From NCBI RefSeq assembly GCF_000245735.1, contig NZ_AHTH01000002.1:62001-126000 (forward strand): a stretch of DNA of 64,000 nt, written 5' to 3'. Below are positions 26,209 through 35,642 of the stretch, piece by piece (position 1 is the stretch's first letter; each line of letters opens with the position of its first letter). The position numbers and the translations under genes are program-made. Below the pieces are notes generated by a model. The model was not told the DNA's origin. It searched no databases and saw only the letters and a list, made by a program, of their open reading frames with translations. This DNA comes from Alishewanella jeotgali KCTC 22429. GTDB taxonomy: Bacteria > Pseudomonadota > Gammaproteobacteria > Enterobacterales > Alteromonadaceae.

Positions 26209-26607
26209 ATGGCAAATGAAGCGCTTATCCAAAAAAGAATCGAATACGCGGTTACGCGTGTTACGAAAACCGTGTTCCCGGGCCGCACCAATCATCATAA
26301 CACCTTGTTTGGTGGCGAAGCCTTAGCCTGGATGGATGAGGCCGCCTTTATCGCCGCCACGCGCTTTTGTCGCAAGCCATTAGTGACGGTATGTTCAGAT
26401 CGGGTCGATTTTAAAGAATCGATTCCGGCCGGGACTATTCTGGAGTTGGTAGCGCGGGTGGCACATGTAGGCCGCACCAGTATCAAGGTTCAGGTCGATA
26501 TCTTTGTTGAGCATATGTACGACGATAATCAGCATAAAGCCATTTCCGGTAGCTTTACCTTTGTGGCGCTGGATGACGAGCGTAAGCCGACACCCGTACT
26601 GGGCTAG
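26209..26607 (+). CDS. Acyl-CoA thioesterase (hotdog, YciA-like)
   Basis: A 132-residue single hotdog-domain thioesterase. The family signature is visible: FPGRTNHHNTLFGGEALAWM (about residues 24-43) with the catalytic Asp in DEAAFIAA (about 44), then VDFKESIPAGTILEL (about 66-80). It hydrolyses acyl-CoA esters in the cytoplasm and is closest in layout to YciA and the cytosolic acyl-CoA hydrolases. Its promoter region is shared with the divergent M61 gene (199 bp between starts). A DUF962 gene follows after 87 bp. Confidence 0.87.
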   Translation: MANEALIQKRIEYAVTRVTKTVFPGRTNHHNTLFGGEALAWMDEAAFIAATRFCRKPLVTVCSDRVDFKESIPAGTILELVARVAHVGRTSIKVQVDIFVEHMYDDNQHKAISGSFTFVALDDERKPTPVLG

Positions 26608-26694
26608 TTTGCCGCTGGCAGTGTCGGGCTACTTGTGTTACTGGCCCGACCTTGTTATGTTCGTTCAAAATAAGCCCCGTTAAAAGAGGTCGTC

Positions 26695-27162
26695 ATGAAA
26701 ACAGCCGAGCAATGGTTTAGCGAATACGCTGTCAGCCATCAAAATCCCGTCAATAAACTGATCCACTGGTTTGCGGTACCCATTATTTACATTACGGTGT
26801 TGGGGCTGCTGTGGCAAATTCCGATGCCCTTTGCCGGTTTTGCTGAGCAGGGCATCAACTGGGCATTACTGCTGATTCTGCCCGCACTGCTGTTTTACTT
26901 TTTGTTGTCTTTTAGTATTGGTCTTGGCATGACCATCTTTACTGCAGCAGCGGTGACCTTATTGCGAGCGCTGGAGCAGCAGAGTGTGCTGGAGATCTGG
27001 CAATTATCGCTGTTGGTGTTTGTGCTGATGTGGATCCTGCAGTTTATCGGCCATAAGATTGAGGGCAAAAAGCCATCGTTTTTTCAGGATCTGGCGTTTT
27101 TATTGATTGGCCCGGCCTGGTTACTGGGCTTTATTTTAAAACGCTTACGCATTCGCTATTAG
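26695..27162 (+). CDS. DUF962/Mpo1-like membrane protein
   Basis: A 155-residue inner-membrane protein with four hydrophobic segments (about 26-46, 55-75, 75-95 and 105-122, then a short one near 135-148). The family markers are HQNPVNKLIHWFAVP (about 15-29) and LQFIGHKIEGKKPSFF (about 115-130); the conserved histidines are the iron ligands of the yeast homologue Mpo1, a dioxygenase acting on 2-hydroxy fatty acids. In bacteria the substrate is not established. A good ribosome binding site (AGAGGT) stands before ATG 26695. Confidence 0.85.
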   Translation: MKTAEQWFSEYAVSHQNPVNKLIHWFAVPIIYITVLGLLWQIPMPFAGFAEQGINWALLLILPALLFYFLLSFSIGLGMTIFTAAAVTLLRALEQQSVLEIWQLSLLVFVLMWILQFIGHKIEGKKPSFFQDLAFLLIGPAWLLGFILKRLRIRY

Positions 27163-27297
27163 ACTGCTTAGCAGATGTTAATCGTAAGCAACCGCCTGCT
27201 TGCGATTAATGTCTGTCGAAACACGGCAGGTGGTAGCGGCATTGTGGCTAAGTCACCGTATAATGATCGTATTATTCTGTAATTTCCGGCATCGAAT

Positions 27298-28386
27298 TTG
27301 AATAAGCTGTTTGAAGACCGCAACCGCCAGTTTTGGATCCTACACACCCTGGGCTGGTTGGGTTTCGCGATTGTAAACTACCTGAGCTCACTGGTGCTGG
27401 ATACCCGCGATGCTTATCTGATAGTCATCAGTTTAGATGCCTATGTTGGCTGGCTGTTGACGATACCACTGCGCTATCTGTATCGTTCAATCTGGGCCTG
27501 GCATCCATGGAAGATGATCCTGACCGTGTTGGTGGTCGCCTTGCTGATTGCCATGTTCTGGACAGTGATCCGCAATTTTAACTATTGGGAAATTTACCGC
27601 CACGGTTACCGGCCCAGTGACTGGCTGTTATATATCAAAGATACGCCGGCGGCGTTTTATGTAATGTTAAGCTGGAGTGGTCTGTATTTTGGCATCAAGT
27701 ATTACCAGACTCTGCAGGCAGAAAAACAAAAATCGCTGACGGCGATGAACAAAGCGCACGAAGCGCAGCTAAAAATGCTGCGTTATCAGCTCAACCCGCA
27801 CTTTTTGTTTAATACCCTAAATGCCATTTCTACCCTGGTGCTGATCAACGATAACGACACTGCCAACAAAATGGTCAGTCGGTTAAGTGATTTTTTACGC
27901 TATTCTTTATACAAAGATCCCATTAACAAGGTACCGCTGGAGCAGGAAATCTATGCTGCCAGGCTGTATCTGGAAATAGAGAAGGTGCGTTTTTCTGAGC
28001 GCCTGTCGATCGGTATTGATATTGAGCCTGGTACTGAGAAGGCGCTGGTGCCCAGTTTGATCCTGCAGCCGCTGATTGAAAACGCGATCAAATATGCGGT
28101 AGCGCGCGAGGTTAATGGCGGCGAAATCGTAATCACCGCCCGCAAATTCGGGCACGACCTGCTGTTAGAAGTCGCCGACAATGGCCCAGGATTACCAGAC
28201 ATTGTTGTGGCCGATAAAACATCGGATAATGGCAGCGGTGTCGGGCTGGTGAACACCCGTGAGCGACTGGCCGCGCTGTATGACAATGATTTTGCGCTGG
28301 TACTAACCCAAAATCAGCCACGTGGCGTAAAAGTGAATATCAGAATTCCATTACAACTAGAACAAACGGAAACGGACAATGCTTAA
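27298..28386 (+). CDS. LytS/AlgZ-type sensor histidine kinase
   Basis: A 362-residue membrane kinase. Four hydrophobic helices lie in residues 10-150 (about 14-34, 42-60, 80-100 and 115-135). The His_kinase domain has the phosphoacceptor in QLNPHFLFNTLNAIS (about 163-177), then LILQPLIENAIKYAV (N-box, about 255-269) and DNGPGLP (about 292). The start is TTG at 27298; no nearby ATG exists upstream of the first helix. The last 8 bases overlap the response regulator gene, so both proteins form one two-component system. Confidence 0.92.
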   Translation: MNKLFEDRNRQFWILHTLGWLGFAIVNYLSSLVLDTRDAYLIVISLDAYVGWLLTIPLRYLYRSIWAWHPWKMILTVLVVALLIAMFWTVIRNFNYWEIYRHGYRPSDWLLYIKDTPAAFYVMLSWSGLYFGIKYYQTLQAEKQKSLTAMNKAHEAQLKMLRYQLNPHFLFNTLNAISTLVLINDNDTANKMVSRLSDFLRYSLYKDPINKVPLEQEIYAARLYLEIEKVRFSERLSIGIDIEPGTEKALVPSLILQPLIENAIKYAVAREVNGGEIVITARKFGHDLLLEVADNGPGLPDIVVADKTSDNGSGVGLVNTRERLAALYDNDFALVLTQNQPRGVKVNIRIPLQLEQTETDNA

Positions 28387-29197
28387 AGTCATAGTAGTAG
28401 ACGATGAACCTCTGGCCCGCAAAGGCATGTTAGTACGCCTGGCGGCTTTTCCTGAGCTGCAGGTGGTTGCCGAATGTGCTAATGGCCCGGATGCCATCGC
28501 TGCTATCAGCACGGCGGCACCGGATTTGGTGTTTTTAGATGTCGAAATGCCCGGCATGGATGGTTTTGCGGTTTTAAAAGCCTTGCAGCAGCAAAATACG
28601 CGGCTGCCTTATATTGTGTTTGTTACGGCCTATGACCACTATGCGTTTAATGCTTTTGAGGTACAGGCTGTTGATTATGTCTTAAAACCGGTAGAGCCGG
28701 AGCGGCTGAAAGCTGCGGTAGAAAAAGTATTAACCTTCCATAATGCTGCTGATAGTCAAAAGCGTACCGATCAGCTGGCGGCTGCGGTAGCACGCCTGAC
28801 CGGCGACCAACCTGACCATATACTGGAACGTTTAGATAAGGCCGAGCCGGTGGTGAATGACCGGTACCCGGAAGCTATTAGCATTAAAGACAGCGGTGAA
28901 ATTACGCGGGTACAGGTACAGGATATTGATTGGGTTGATGCCGCCGGTGACTATATGTGTATCCACACCCGGGATGGTCAAACCCATATTTTGCGGCGTA
29001 CTATGAAAGAGCTGGAAAGTGAGTTGGATCCGCGGTTATTTGTGCGGGTACATCGCTCTGCGATTGTCAACGTCAATACCATCGCCAAGCTGCAGATGCT
29101 GACTAATGGGGAGCATCAACTGGTGCTAACCAATGGCCAGGCAGTCAAGGTCAGCCGTAGTTATAAGGATCGCGTAAAGCAGGTGTTTAGTCATTAA
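28379..29197 (+). CDS. LytTR-family response regulator
   Basis: A 272-residue response regulator. The receiver domain (about 1-120) has VDDEPLARKG (about 6-15), the phosphorylated Asp in LVFLDVEMPGMDG (about 55) and a conserved Lys in DYVLKPVEP (about 105). The C-terminal LytTR DNA-binding domain covers about residues 165-272 (HILRRTMKELESELDP, RVHRSAIVNVNTI). It is the partner of the overlapping kinase gene. No clear target site is visible in the window. A bidirectional terminator follows. Confidence 0.93.
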   Translation: MLKVIVVDDEPLARKGMLVRLAAFPELQVVAECANGPDAIAAISTAAPDLVFLDVEMPGMDGFAVLKALQQQNTRLPYIVFVTAYDHYAFNAFEVQAVDYVLKPVEPERLKAAVEKVLTFHNAADSQKRTDQLAAAVARLTGDQPDHILERLDKAEPVVNDRYPEAISIKDSGEITRVQVQDIDWVDAAGDYMCIHTRDGQTHILRRTMKELESELDPRLFVRVHRSAIVNVNTIAKLQMLTNGEHQLVLTNGQAVKVSRSYKDRVKQVFSH

Positions 29198-29226
29198 AGC
29201 CTGCTACTTTCGTTTTAAATCGCAAT

Positions 29227-29254
29227 AAAAAGGTGCAGCAGAGTGCACCTTTTT
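29227..29254. terminator. Bidirectional terminator, LytTR regulator / pfkA
   Basis: The symmetric hairpin AAAAGGTGCA-gcagag-TGCACCTTTT lies between the two convergent genes and has the A/T flanks needed to stop transcription both ways. Confidence 0.9.
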
Positions 29255-29258
29255 ATTA

Positions 29259-30254
29259 TCAGTAACTGCCAACTTGTTGCTGCCAGCGGACCAGGAAAGG
29301 ATCGATGGCTTTCTGGCGTTCGCCGGTTTTCGAAAGCGGGTACAGCACGGCTTCACCATTAATTTCGCCGGCCATTTGCAAATGCGCCCCTTGTAACAGT
29401 TGCTCAACGGCAAAGGCACCCAGTTTTGTGCCTAGGATCCGATCGGCACCTACCGGGCTGCCACCACGCTGAATATGACCTAAGATACAGGCGCGACATT
29501 CAATGCCAATGGCGTGACTGAGGGCTTCAGCCAGGGCAGTGGTGCCGCCTGGATAGCTATTTTCGGCAACCACAATAATATAACTACTTTTACCCAGTAG
29601 CAGTTGTGCGTGTTGAATAGGCGTAATCACTGAACGCAGATCATCCGGACTCAGGCTGCCAAACTCCGGGCAGATAATCTGTTCAGCGCCGGCTGCAATC
29701 CCGGCTGACAGCGTAATATAGCCACTATGGCGTCCCATTAGCTCAACCAAAAAAATCCGTTCAAAGGCATCGGCGGTGTCACGAATTTTATCAATGGCAT
29801 CCAGCGCCGTATCAATAGCGGTGGCATAACCAATGGTGTTGTCGGTACCATCAACATCGTTATCGATGGTGCCGGGTACGCCAATAATTTGCCCCTGATA
29901 GTGTTTGGCAATTTCCAGCGCACCGCGAAAGCTGCCGTCACCACCAATCACGATCAGCGCATCAATATCCAATTGATGCAAGGTCGCGGCCGCCTGTGCC
30001 GGGCCATCCGGCGTTTGCAGTGCAGGGCAGCGGGCACTTTTTAAAATGGTGCCGCCGCGCTGAATAATATTTTGTACATGATGGCCAAGCAGCGTCTTAT
30101 ATTCCTGCTCGAACAAACCGTTATAGCCATGTTTAAAGCCAATCACTTCAACATTGCAGGCGGCAGCCGTCAGTTGAATCGCGCGGATGGCGGCGTTCAT
30201 GCCTGGCGCATCGCCACCTGAAGTCAGCACCGCCAAACGTTTGATCCTATTCAT
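29259..30254 (-). CDS. pfkA: ATP-dependent 6-phosphofructokinase
   Basis: A 331-residue enzyme that phosphorylates fructose 6-phosphate at the committed step of glycolysis. Motifs: LTSGGDAPGMNAAIRA (about 9-24), VIGGDGSFRGA (about 99-109, with Gly rather than Asp after GGD, which marks the ATP-using form), PGTIDNDVDGTDNTIGY (about 125-141, catalytic Asp). I chose the ATG at 30254 because the AAGGAG site is 7 bases before it; an ATG two codons upstream is too close to that site. It is interesting next to a full Entner-Doudoroff operon, because many relatives lack it. It stands alone, divergent from the EamA gene. Confidence 0.94.
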   Translation of the reverse strand: MNRIKRLAVLTSGGDAPGMNAAIRAIQLTAAACNVEVIGFKHGYNGLFEQEYKTLLGHHVQNIIQRGGTILKSARCPALQTPDGPAQAAATLHQLDIDALIVIGGDGSFRGALEIAKHYQGQIIGVPGTIDNDVDGTDNTIGYATAIDTALDAIDKIRDTADAFERIFLVELMGRHSGYITLSAGIAAGAEQIICPEFGSLSPDDLRSVITPIQHAQLLLGKSSYIIVVAENSYPGGTTALAEALSHAIGIECRACILGHIQRGGSPVGADRILGTKLGAFAVEQLLQGAHLQMAGEINGEAVLYPLSKTGERQKAIDPFLVRWQQQVGSY

Positions 30255-30411
30255 TTGCATGCTCCTTAATGGTGATTTGAGATCAGTATAAGCGTTAGTC
30301 GGCAGATTACCTTGATTTGTCGCAAGAATACGAAAAGCACAGGACAGTTACGTTCGTTTGCGCGACAATAGCAACACTGCCGTCCGTGCAGTCGCTTTTA
30401 GGATCCCGCTG

Positions 30412-31383
30412 ATGCATCAAATTACCGGAAAAACGCTGTTAGGCTTTTTGCTTGCGCTTACCACTGCTGTGCTGTGGGGTGTGTTACCCATTGCCTTAAA
30501 AATTCTACTTGAGGTGGTGACTGCTAATACCATCACTGCGATTCGCTTTCTCGCTGCCGCCGTCATCGTTGGCGTCTGGCTGGGCTTTAGGGGTAAGCTG
30601 CCGACGCTCGTTCTGTTAAAACGCCCCAAATTGGCCGTGTTGCTGGCGATTTCGATTGTCGGTTTGCTGCTTAACTATATTTTGTATTTAACCGGTTTGG
30701 ATAGATTAAGCGCGGAAACGGCGCAAACCGTGATCCAGCTGGCGCCGTTCTTAATGATGTTAGGTGGGATCTGGATTTTTAAAGAACGCTTATTGCTGTG
30801 GCAGAAAATTGGTGCCTGGACCTTGGTTACTGGTTTACTGATGTTTTTTAACGAGCGTCTGCTGACGTTGATTGCTCAGGCCAGCTCTGAAACGCTCGGC
30901 GTATTATTGGTGATCGCAGCCGCCGTTACCTGGGCGGCCTATGCGCTGGCTCAGAAACAGTTACTGGTAAATTACAGCTCAAAGCAGATTATGTATCTGA
31001 TTTATTTTGCCGGTGCGCTGGCTTTTATACCGGTGTCTGATCTTCAGCCACTAGCGACCTTTAGCACCTTGCAGTGGGGTTTATTGTTATTCTGCTGTTT
31101 AAATACCGTGGTGGCTTATGGTGCCTTTGCCGAAGCGCTGCATCACTGGGAAGCCTCAAAAGTAAGTGCCGTGCTGGCGATCACGCCATTAATTACCATT
31201 GGCAGTGCTAAGTTATTGGCTTGGATCTGGCCGGAGCTGGTGCGGGCGCAAGAACTGAATGGCTGGTCGTTAGTAGGAGCCTGTCTGGTAGTGGCAGGCT
31301 CGGCACTTACTGCACTGGCACCGCAGTTTGTGCAATACCGGGCGGCGCGTAAGGTCCGAAAGCTTCAGCGCGATGTGTTGTAA
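30412..31383 (+). CDS. EamA/DMT-family transporter
   Basis: A 323-residue inner-membrane permease with ten predicted helices in two repeated EamA halves (about 1-140 and 155-300). Characteristic stretches are TAVLWGVLPIALKILLE (about 16) and AAAVTWAAYALAQKQLL (about 165). The frame is open further upstream to a TTG at 30358, but ATG 30412 has a fitting ribosome binding site (AGGA at 30400) and starts at the natural N-terminus. The substrate cannot be told. A terminator shared with pyk follows. Confidence 0.85.
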   Translation: MHQITGKTLLGFLLALTTAVLWGVLPIALKILLEVVTANTITAIRFLAAAVIVGVWLGFRGKLPTLVLLKRPKLAVLLAISIVGLLLNYILYLTGLDRLSAETAQTVIQLAPFLMMLGGIWIFKERLLLWQKIGAWTLVTGLLMFFNERLLTLIAQASSETLGVLLVIAAAVTWAAYALAQKQLLVNYSSKQIMYLIYFAGALAFIPVSDLQPLATFSTLQWGLLLFCCLNTVVAYGAFAEALHHWEASKVSAVLAITPLITIGSAKLLAWIWPELVRAQELNGWSLVGACLVVAGSALTALAPQFVQYRAARKVRKLQRDVL

Positions 31384-31402
31384 CGTGCACTGCGGGTAAA
31401 CG

Positions 31403-31432
31403 AAAAATGGCCCTAATCAGGGCCATTTTTTT
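31403..31432. terminator. Bidirectional terminator, EamA gene / pyk
   Basis: The hairpin AAAAATGGCCCT-aatc-AGGGCCATTTTTTT lies between two convergent genes and has T runs on both strands. Confidence 0.92.
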
Positions 31433-31445
31433 CAGAATGAGATCG

Positions 31446-32882
31446 TTATTTTACGGTAACAATTCTACAGGTATTGGATGCGCCTACCGTCTCCATTACA
31501 TCACCGTGAGTCATAATCACCAGATCACCACTTTTCAGCCCGGCTTTATCACGGATCACGTCAATTGCTTTATCCGCCATCTCTGCCGCAGAGACTTCAG
31601 TACTGTCAAAGAATGCCGGATAAACGCCGCGGTACATCGCCATTTTATTCAGAGTGCGGGTATGGCGGGATAGGGCATAAATCGGTTGTGGTGAGGTAAT
31701 CCGCGACATCAATTTAGCGGTATAGCCTGACTCAGTCAGGGTAATAATAGCCTTAATGCCTTCCAGATGGTTTGCTGCATACATCGCGGATAAGGCGATG
31801 GTTTCGCTAACCTCAGAGAACGTCAGGTTCATCCGGTGTTTTGAGCTTTGCACTGACGGATGTTTTTCCGCACCGTTACAAACGCGCACCATAGCTTTGA
31901 CGGTTTCGATCGGGTACTTACCGGCAGCAGTTTCGGCCGATAACATCACGCCGTCGGTGCCGTCCAGTACTGCGTTCGCAACGTCCATCACTTCAGCACG
32001 GGTTGGCATCGGACTTTCAATCATGCTTTCCATCATCTGGGTTGCTGTGATCACGATGCGGTTTAACTGCCGTGAGCGGGCGATAATGCGCTTTTGCTGG
32101 CCAACCAGTTCAGCATCACCAATTTCAACACCCAGATCGCCCCGGGCTACCATCACGGCATCAGAGGCCTTGATAATATCATCCAGGGTGGCGTCATCCG
32201 CAACGGCTTCGGCCCGTTCGACTTTGGCCATAATGCGTGCCTCAGAGCCTGCCGCAACCGCCAACTCACGGGCATAACGCAGGTCGTCGCCACAGCGAGG
32301 GAACGATACCGCTAGGTAATCGACATCAATTTCGGCAGCAGTAATAATATCGCGCTTATCTTTATCGGTTAGCGCTGGCGCAGTTAAACCGCCACCCTGG
32401 CGGTTAATACCTTTGTTATTACTTAGCTTGCCACCAACGACGACTGTCGTCGTGACGCGCTCGCCCTGAACTGCCGTAACCTGCAATTGAATACGGCCAT
32501 CGTCAAGTAATAACAGATCGCCGGCTTTAACATCCTGCGGCAGCTCTTTGTAGTCGATACCCACCTGGGTTTCGTCACCTTCGCCTTTGGGCAGACTGGC
32601 ATCGAGTACAAAGTCCTGACCTTCTTCCAACATCACCGCATTGTTTTTAAAGGTTGAAACGCGGATTTTCGGACCTTGCAGATCACCTAGAATGGCAACG
32701 TGAGCGCCGACTTTTTCCGCTGCTGCGCGCACCATCTGTGCCCGGGCTTTGTGGTCTTCGGCTGAGCCGTGAGAAAAATTAAGCCGGAACACTGTGGCAC
32801 CGGCTTGGATTAATTTCTCTATAGTCGCTTGGCTATTGGTTGCTGGCCCCAGGGTGGCAACAATCTTTGTTCTTCTTGGCAT
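31446..32882 (-). CDS. pyk: Pyruvate kinase (PykA type)
   Basis: A 478-residue pyruvate kinase that makes pyruvate and ATP from phosphoenolpyruvate. Visible motifs: [13 protein letters not shown] (about 3-15), [13 protein letters not shown] (about 33-45), [11 protein letters not shown] (about 66-76), [10 protein letters not shown] (about 217-226, catalytic Lys), [11 protein letters not shown] (about 244-254) and [20 protein letters not shown] (about 294-313). The length and motifs fit the PykA form. AGGAG stands 8 bases before the start, and a perfect HexR-type operator lies 50 bases upstream, so it belongs to the HexR regulon. Confidence 0.96.
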   Translation of the reverse strand: MPRRTKIVATLGPATNSQATIEKLIQAGATVFRLNFSHGSAEDHKARAQMVRAAAEKVGAHVAILGDLQGPKIRVSTFKNNAVMLEEGQDFVLDASLPKGEGDETQVGIDYKELPQDVKAGDLLLLDDGRIQLQVTAVQGERVTTTVVVGGKLSNNKGINRQGGGLTAPALTDKDKRDIITAAEIDVDYLAVSFPRCGDDLRYARELAVAAGSEARIMAKVERAEAVADDATLDDIIKASDAVMVARGDLGVEIGDAELVGQQKRIIARSRQLNRIVITATQMMESMIESPMPTRAEVMDVANAVLDGTDGVMLSAETAAGKYPIETVKAMVRVCNGAEKHPSVQSSKHRMNLTFSEVSETIALSAMYAANHLEGIKAIITLTESGYTAKLMSRITSPQPIYALSRHTRTLNKMAMYRGVYPAFFDSTEVSAAEMADKAIDVIRDKAGLKSGDLVIMTHGDVMETVGASNTCRIVTVK

Positions 32883-32931
32883 CGGAAACTCCTGCTGATT
32901 AGGCGCTTGATCAAGCGTGCCTGTAGTCTAA

Positions 32932-32946
32932 TGTAATTTTATTACA
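32932..32946. promoter_or_regulatory. HexR operator before pyk
   Basis: The palindrome TGTAATTTTATTACA fits the HexR consensus TGTAATTAAATTACA (arms TGTAAT/ATTACA, central A/T). It is 50 bases upstream of the pyk start on the minus strand, in promoter position. hexR lies next door. Confidence 0.85.
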
Positions 32947-33011
32947 GAATACAGCTGAGAACTGAATAAAAATTACAAAGCTAAATGTGAGTGGGGCCTA
33001 AGCCCCGGAAA

Positions 33012-33869
33012 TCAGAGTGACATATCCTTTTTATCAAAGCGTGAACCGCGCAGGCTGTCTTTTACCTTTTTCAGGTTTTCGCGGAATTTACTGCCACGTC
33101 TTAGGGTAAAACCGGTGGCCAGAATATCAATCAGTACCAGTTGCGCTACCCGAGACGCCATCGGCATATAGAGATCGGTGTCTTCCGGCACATCCAGCGA
33201 TAACACCAGTGAACACTCTCGCGCCAGCGGGCTGTCATAAGCAGTAATGCCGATCACGGTGGCGTCATTTTCCTTAGCAATGGCGGCAATTTCACACAGG
33301 TTCTTGGTACGGCCGGTATGGCTGATACACACTACGACATCACCTTCGGTGCTGTTAATTGCTGACATACGCTGCATTACGATATCGTCAAAACACACTA
33401 CCGGGACATTAAAACGGAAGAACTTATTTTGCGCATCATGTGCCACTGAGGCCGAGGCGCCTAAACCAAAAAAGGAGATTTTTTTCGCCTGCGTCAGTAC
33501 ATCAACCGCTTTATTGATGGCGCTGATATCAACGCGTTGCCTTGCTGTATCCAGCGCCGCCATGGTCGATTCAAAGATCTTGGCGGTGTAAGCCTCAGGA
33601 CCATCTTCTTCTTCAACATGACGGTTAACATAGGGGGTGCCGTTCGCCAGGCTTTGCGCCAGGTGCAGTTTAAAATCCGGGAATCCCTTGGTGTCTAGGC
33701 GGCGACAGAAACGGTTAACAGTGGGTTCGCTTACGTCGGCCATCTTGGCCAGGGCAGCAATGCTGCTGTGGATGGTCGTCTGGGGATTAGCCAGAATAAC
33801 ATCGGCAACTTTGCGTTCTGATTTGCTAAAGTTGTTGACACTGCTTACGATTTTTTCCAGTACATTCAT
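33012..33869 (-). CDS. hexR: HexR, RpiR-family regulator of central carbon metabolism
   Basis: A 285-residue regulator. The N-terminal RpiR helix-turn-helix (about 1-77) includes MADVSEPTVNRFCRRL (about 43-58). The C-terminal SIS sugar-phosphate domain (about 120-260) has SFFGLGASASVAHDA (about 131-145) and VVCISHTGRTKN (about 174-185). In Proteobacteria HexR senses 2-keto-3-deoxy-6-phosphogluconate and represses zwf, edd-eda and pyk genes. It is divergent from the zwf operon, and HexR-type sites lie before both zwf and pyk, so the local circuit is complete. Confidence 0.95.
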   Translation of the reverse strand: MNVLEKIVSSVNNFSKSERKVADVILANPQTTIHSSIAALAKMADVSEPTVNRFCRRLDTKGFPDFKLHLAQSLANGTPYVNRHVEEEDGPEAYTAKIFESTMAALDTARQRVDISAINKAVDVLTQAKKISFFGLGASASVAHDAQNKFFRFNVPVVCFDDIVMQRMSAINSTEGDVVVCISHTGRTKNLCEIAAIAKENDATVIGITAYDSPLARECSLVLSLDVPEDTDLYMPMASRVAQLVLIDILATGFTLRRGSKFRENLKKVKDSLRGSRFDKKDMSL

Positions 33870-34075
33870 TAGCGATTACCTGCGCTTGTCCGTCCCCGGG
33901 GTTCGAGGGCTATGCTATAGTGCGTTTTTATCAGTGTTTTGACTACAACGCCCTGTTGGCTATGCTGTTTGCTTTCAATCAGGCTGACAAAACGGTATTA
34001 AATTTACCACAATTTATCCGAAATACGATCAAGGGTACACTATAATAATCCAATATAGCATCAGGCTAGCTGTTT

Positions 34076-34090
34076 TGTAATTTAATTACA
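34076..34090. promoter_or_regulatory. HexR operator in the hexR-zwf intergenic region
   Basis: The palindrome TGTAATTTAATTACA differs from the HexR consensus only in the central A/T base. It lies 82 bases before the zwf start and 207 bases before the hexR start in a 302-bp divergent promoter region, so it can control the operon and possibly hexR. A shorter, incomplete palindrome (TGTAAAATTACA) is at 34141-34152. Confidence 0.88.
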
Positions 34091-34171
34091 TTATTTGGCG
34101 TTTACAACGGCATTTTAGTCCGCTAGACTGGGCTAAGTGTTGTAAAATTACATCTTCTTTAAAGGCGAGTT

Positions 34172-35641
34172 ATGACAACCACTCCAAACCAGGCTTGTGA
34201 TTTAGTGTTATTCGGTACCAAGGGCGATCTGGCCCGCCGTAAGTTACTGCCTGCCTTATACCAATTAGAAAAAGCCGGCTTGCTGTGCGAGCAGTCACAT
34301 ATTATCGGTGTAGCGCGGGATGACCTGGACCGTGACGGCTACATTGAGCTGGTTAAAACCAACCTGGTGCGTTTTCTGAAGAAGGAGACGCTGGATGAGG
34401 CAGTATGGCAAGCTTTAGCGGCCAAGCTGCATTATGTGCAGCTGGACATGACCAATATTAACGATTATCAAAAGTTAACTGCCGTTACCGACCCCAGCAA
34501 ACGCATTACGGTCAGCTATTTCGCGACGCCACCTTCATTATTCGGTGATCTGTGCCGGGGCCTGGCGGCTGCTGGTTTAGCCGCTGAACCATCACGGGTG
34601 GTGCTGGAAAAACCGATTGGCCATGATCTGGCATCATCAAAAGTGATTAACGATCAGGTTGCTGAATACTTTAAAGAATCGCAAATCTACCGCATTGACC
34701 ATTACTTGGGTAAAGAGACTGTCCTGAACCTGTTGGCGCTGCGCTTTGCGAATGCCATTTTTGCGTCGAACTGGGATCATAATGCCATTGATCATGTGCA
34801 GATCACTGTTGCCGAAGAGGTCGGGGTAGAAGGCCGCTGGAGCTATTATGATGATGCCGGCCAGATGCGCGATATGGTGCAAAACCACTTACTTCAGGTG
34901 CTGTCGTTAATTGCTATGGAGCCGCCGGCACGGTTGGACGCTGACAGTATCCGTGATGAGAAGCTAAAAGTGTTAAAGGCACTGCGCAAAATCGATCAGA
35001 CTAATGTGCAGGAAAAAACGGTGCGTGGTCAGTACAGTGCAGGCTTTGTTGCCGGACAAGCGGTACCGGGCTATCTGGAAGAAGAGGGTGCCCGGCCCAA
35101 CAGTAAAACCGAAACCTTTGTTGCGATAAAAGTCGATATCGATAACTGGCGCTGGGCCGGGGTGCCGTTTTACCTGCGTACCGGTAAACGGATGCCGAAA
35201 AAGCACAGTGAAGTGGTGATTTGCTTTAAGCCCCAACCACACAATATTTTCCGCGAGACTTACCGTGATTTACCGGCTAATAAACTGATTATTCGCTTGC
35301 AGCCGGATGAGGGGGTCGAAATTCAGATGATGAATAAGATCCCGGGTTTGGGCGAGCATATGCGCCTGCAGCAAAGTAAGCTGGACCTGAGTTTTGATGA
35401 AACTTTCGAATCTCAGCGTATTGCCGATGCCTATGAGCGTTTATTGCTAGAAGCGATGCTGGGCAATCAGTATTTGTTCGTCCGCCGTGATGAGGTTGAA
35501 CAAGCCTGGAAGTGGGTCGATGGCATAATGCAAGCCTGGAAAGCCAGTAATGAACCGCCAAAAAGTTATCAGGCTGGCAGCTGGGGTCCGGTCGCGGCCA
35601 TTTCGATGATGGCGCGTGATGAACGCAACTGGGATGAATAA
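34172..35641 (+). CDS. zwf: Glucose-6-phosphate dehydrogenase
   Basis: A 489-residue enzyme oxidising glucose 6-phosphate to 6-phosphogluconolactone with NADP. Motifs: DLVLFGTKGDLARRKLLPAL (about 10-29, nucleotide binding) and the substrate-binding signature RIDHYLGKETV (about 174-184, catalytic His in DHYLGKE). The first gene of the zwf-pgl-edd-glk-eda operon, behind a HexR operator. Its stop overlaps the upstream of two possible pgl starts. Length is typical (E. coli 491). Confidence 0.97.
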   Translation: MTTTPNQACDLVLFGTKGDLARRKLLPALYQLEKAGLLCEQSHIIGVARDDLDRDGYIELVKTNLVRFLKKETLDEAVWQALAAKLHYVQLDMTNINDYQKLTAVTDPSKRITVSYFATPPSLFGDLCRGLAAAGLAAEPSRVVLEKPIGHDLASSKVINDQVAEYFKESQIYRIDHYLGKETVLNLLALRFANAIFASNWDHNAIDHVQITVAEEVGVEGRWSYYDDAGQMRDMVQNHLLQVLSLIAMEPPARLDADSIRDEKLKVLKALRKIDQTNVQEKTVRGQYSAGFVAGQAVPGYLEEEGARPNSKTETFVAIKVDIDNWRWAGVPFYLRTGKRMPKKHSEVVICFKPQPHNIFRETYRDLPANKLIIRLQPDEGVEIQMMNKIPGLGEHMRLQQSKLDLSFDETFESQRIADAYERLLLEAMLGNQYLFVRRDEVEQAWKWVDGIMQAWKASNEPPKSYQAGSWGPVAAISMMARDERNWDE

Positions 35642-35642
35642 T

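Noticed and set aside
29259-30254. PPi-dependent phosphofructokinase
   Set aside because: The sequence has GGDGS, as in ATP-dependent enzymes, and not GGDD.
34141-34152. Second HexR operator TGTAAAATTACA before zwf
   Set aside because: It is three bases shorter than the 15-bp consensus, so it was not listed as a site.
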